From Paraburkholderia sacchari (GTDB lineage: Bacteria > Pseudomonadota > Gammaproteobacteria > Burkholderiales > Burkholderiaceae), in assembly GCF_000785435.2 (NCBI RefSeq), contig NZ_JTDB02000001.1, forward strand, positions 1,454,499 through 1,518,498: DNA of 64,000 nt, written 5' to 3'. The position numbers and the translations under genes are program-made. Within the stretch, counting starts at the first letter, position 1, and each line of letters opens with the position of its first letter. Under the pieces are notes generated by a model. The model was not told the origin of the DNA. It worked only from the letters and a program-made list of their open reading frames with translations, and searched no databases. Positions 62,557 to 64,000 of the stretch are shown here, in pieces.

Positions 62557-63471
62557 ATGCCATTCGCCTTCTTTCATGGGATTGCGCAGGAGGGACGTAC
62601 TGCGGATGAACTCCGCAAACTATGGGTCGATAGCCTGGAGGCCGGCCTCGAAACCGCCAAAACACCCGCATCGCTGCACAAGCGCTCAGTAGAGGTTCCT
62701 TACTACGGGGACCTGCTCGCCGATTACACGCCTGACGCATCCGCAACGCCGCAATCTGTCGATAAAGACAAGCAATATCGGAGCGCGACGGCATTCCGGC
62801 CACCATCTCCAATCGATCAAATCGAAGCCGAATTCGTCATGGAGATCGGCAGAGCGAAAGGCCGGCGTTTCGACAAGGACGATTTCAAACGTAGCGCGAA
62901 GAGCGGAATACTTCGCACACTGGCGTCAATTGTGCCGAACCGTGCGCAAGCCGAACTGGTCGATCGGGTCCTGACGCAAGTGGCCGCCTATCTCACCTCG
63001 CCATCCATTCGCGCGGAAATCAGCGAGATGGCGGACTCCGCCTTGCTCAAGGCGGAGTCCGCCCGCGTGCCAAACGACTCACGCCTCGTGGTGGTTGGCC
63101 ACTCCCTAGGCTCCGTGGTGGCACTGGAAGCATTGTGGCGATGGCGCGGCGCACCGGTCGACCTGTTCATCACAATCGGCAGCCCGTTGAGCGTCCCCTG
63201 CATTTACTCCAGGCTCACCATGCAGCCGCCCAAATGGCCCACGCAAATCCGCCAATGGATCAATGTCGCCGATAAAGACGATGTAGTCGCCCTTCACGGC
63301 GCAATCGACCGGAGCAATCTCTTCTCACCGTGTACGAAGGCGGATAAAAGCCAGCGCGCGGACGTCCTGAATATTCTGGACATCAAAAATCACATGGCCA
63401 ATCACCATGGCATCGCAGGCTACCTTGACGATCCCGTGGTGGCGCGGTTCATTACGGACTTGGCGGACTGA
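62557..63471 (+). CDS. alpha/beta hydrolase of a putative conflict module
   Basis: A 304-residue soluble protein with the serine-hydrolase nucleophile elbow VVVGHSLGSVVALEAL near residue 190 (Ser nucleophile), FITIGSPLSVP afterwards (as in lipases) and a His near 275 (HMANHHGI) as candidate triad base. The N-terminal 170 residues (FHGIAQEGRTADELRKLWVDSL) are unlike house-keeping lipases and may be regulatory. GGGAG precedes ATG 62557. Eighteen bases separate it from the CHAT gene, so both are one operon. Composition is slightly lower in GC than the neighbours. A role as lipid- or protein-ester-cleaving effector is inferred. Confidence 0.82.
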   Translation: MPFAFFHGIAQEGRTADELRKLWVDSLEAGLETAKTPASLHKRSVEVPYYGDLLADYTPDASATPQSVDKDKQYRSATAFRPPSPIDQIEAEFVMEIGRAKGRRFDKDDFKRSAKSGILRTLASIVPNRAQAELVDRVLTQVAAYLTSPSIRAEISEMADSALLKAESARVPNDSRLVVVGHSLGSVVALEALWRWRGAPVDLFITIGSPLSVPCIYSRLTMQPPKWPTQIRQWINVADKDDVVALHGAIDRSNLFSPCTKADKSQRADVLNILDIKNHMANHHGIAGYLDDPVVARFITDLAD

Positions 63472-63489
63472 AAATAGAGGCCACCTCAC

Positions 63490-64000
63490 ATGAAGGTGTT
63501 CTACATTGCATCCAATCCCGACGGCGCAGCCGAACTGGCGCTGGAAAGGGAGATTACCGAACTGGAGCGCCGCGCGGCCTATGCAAGCGGCGAGCCGATC
63601 AATTTCCGGTTCCTGCCATCGCTGCCCATCGAGAAACTCCCGCTCGAACTGCTGTCACATCGGCCGGACGTCGTACACTTTTCTGCTCATGCCGAAGACG
63701 GCGAGTTGCTCTTTTCAAACGAAAAAGGCAATCCGGTGAATATAACCGGCACCATCCTCAAGACCTTCTTCAATTACGAACGCCGCCCGCAACTGGTGTA
63801 CTTCAACGCATGCAATTCTCACGCTCTGGCTAAAGCCGTGGTCGAAGTCGTTCCCGCCGCCATCGGCACAACCACGCTCGTATCGAACGGCGCGGCAAGG
63901 GCGTCGGCCATTGCGTTCTACCACCGCATTCTCTACGGTGGCACCGTTCGCGATGCCTTCGAGGTCAGCCGCGGCATGCTCGACACATTGGAAGGCAATA
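63490..64000 (+). CDS. CHAT-domain caspase-like protease, cut by window end
   Basis: The first 170 residues of a CHAT protease (C14-related clan CD). The catalytic dyad is visible: His in VVHFSAHAEDGELLF near residue 65 and Cys in LVYFNACNSHALA near 113. VVPAAIGTTTLVSNGAARASAIAFYHRILYGG is the domain's end. The reading frame continues beyond the window, so a C-terminal sensor or binding domain may follow. It is coupled to the alpha/beta hydrolase. CHAT proteases work in bacterial abortive-type immunity, e.g. with gasdermins or type III-E CRISPR. Confidence 0.87.
   Translation, partial: MKVFYIASNPDGAAELALEREITELERRAAYASGEPINFRFLPSLPIEKLPLELLSHRPDVVHFSAHAEDGELLFSNEKGNPVNITGTILKTFFNYERRPQLVYFNACNSHALAKAVVEVVPAAIGTTTLVSNGAARASAIAFYHRILYGGTVRDAFEVSRGMLDTLEGN

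Overview
The window reads as a high-GC betaproteobacterial chromosome segment of Burkholderia type, most likely Paraburkholderia or Caballeronia. This is inferred from gene content (OpcP-type porin, phasin, PcaQ-pcaHG, a cyoABCD oxidase without cyoE, MHS transporters, a Burkholderia-type T6SS set). No rRNA, tRNA, CRISPR array or intact insertion sequence was seen. Most of it is ordinary core and accessory metabolism; two stretches (about 41.5-48.4 kb and 51.9-58.4 kb) are visibly decaying or rearranged.

Layout. 0-3 kb: 3'-truncated ggt and an MFS exporter. 3.1-6.5 kb: a tightly coupled four-gene minus-strand operon (CDP-alcohol phosphatidyltransferase, 2OG-Fe(II) oxygenase, HpnL/LPG-synthase-like membrane protein, nucleotidyltransferase) that looks like a pathway for an uncharacterised phospholipid head group. 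6.8-12.6 kb: small secreted proteins, a porin with a possible divergent small RNA, a DUF457-like membrane protein, an XRE-cupin regulator. 12.6-16.2 kb: protocatechuate branch (pcaQ, pcaHG), NnrU-like protein, mini H-NS. 16.6-22.5 kb: a 1991-residue UvrA made of two complete UvrA units. 22.7-25.6 kb: an electrophile-response-like group (old yellow enzyme, DJ-1/PfpI protein, TetR regulator with two identical operators).

25.8-31.6 kb: cyoABCD preceded by an orphan nuoM. 32.2-38.7 kb: a Fur-box gene, Set-like MFS, an intergenic array of three 64-nt repeats carrying paired DnaA-box-like sequences, an AcpA-like phosphoesterase, a membrane glycosyltransferase and cytochrome b561. 39-42.2 kb: catalase, phasin, GntR regulator. 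42.2-44.3 kb: three broken genes of a hexuronate catabolic locus. 44.4-46.5 kb: a cysteine-free repeat protein with variable (SNA)n tracts. 46.9-51.9 kb: TauE-like permease, two more gene remnants, 4-hydroxyphenylpyruvate dioxygenase, MHS transporter and IclR regulator.

51.9-58.4 kb: an incomplete type VI secretion set (tssJ fragment, frameshifted tssL, OmpA-domain protein, hcp, clpV, tssE) lacking sheath, baseplate and TssM genes. 58.4-62.3 kb: ampR-ampC, a DUF2322 gene and alanine racemase. 62.6-64 kb: an alpha/beta hydrolase immediately followed by a CHAT-domain caspase-like protease cut by the window end; this pair resembles a conflict or defence module and, with the lipid operon, the doubled UvrA and the 64-nt repeats, is the best candidate for something undescribed. 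All assignments come from reading motifs and family resemblance by eye; no database search was run.
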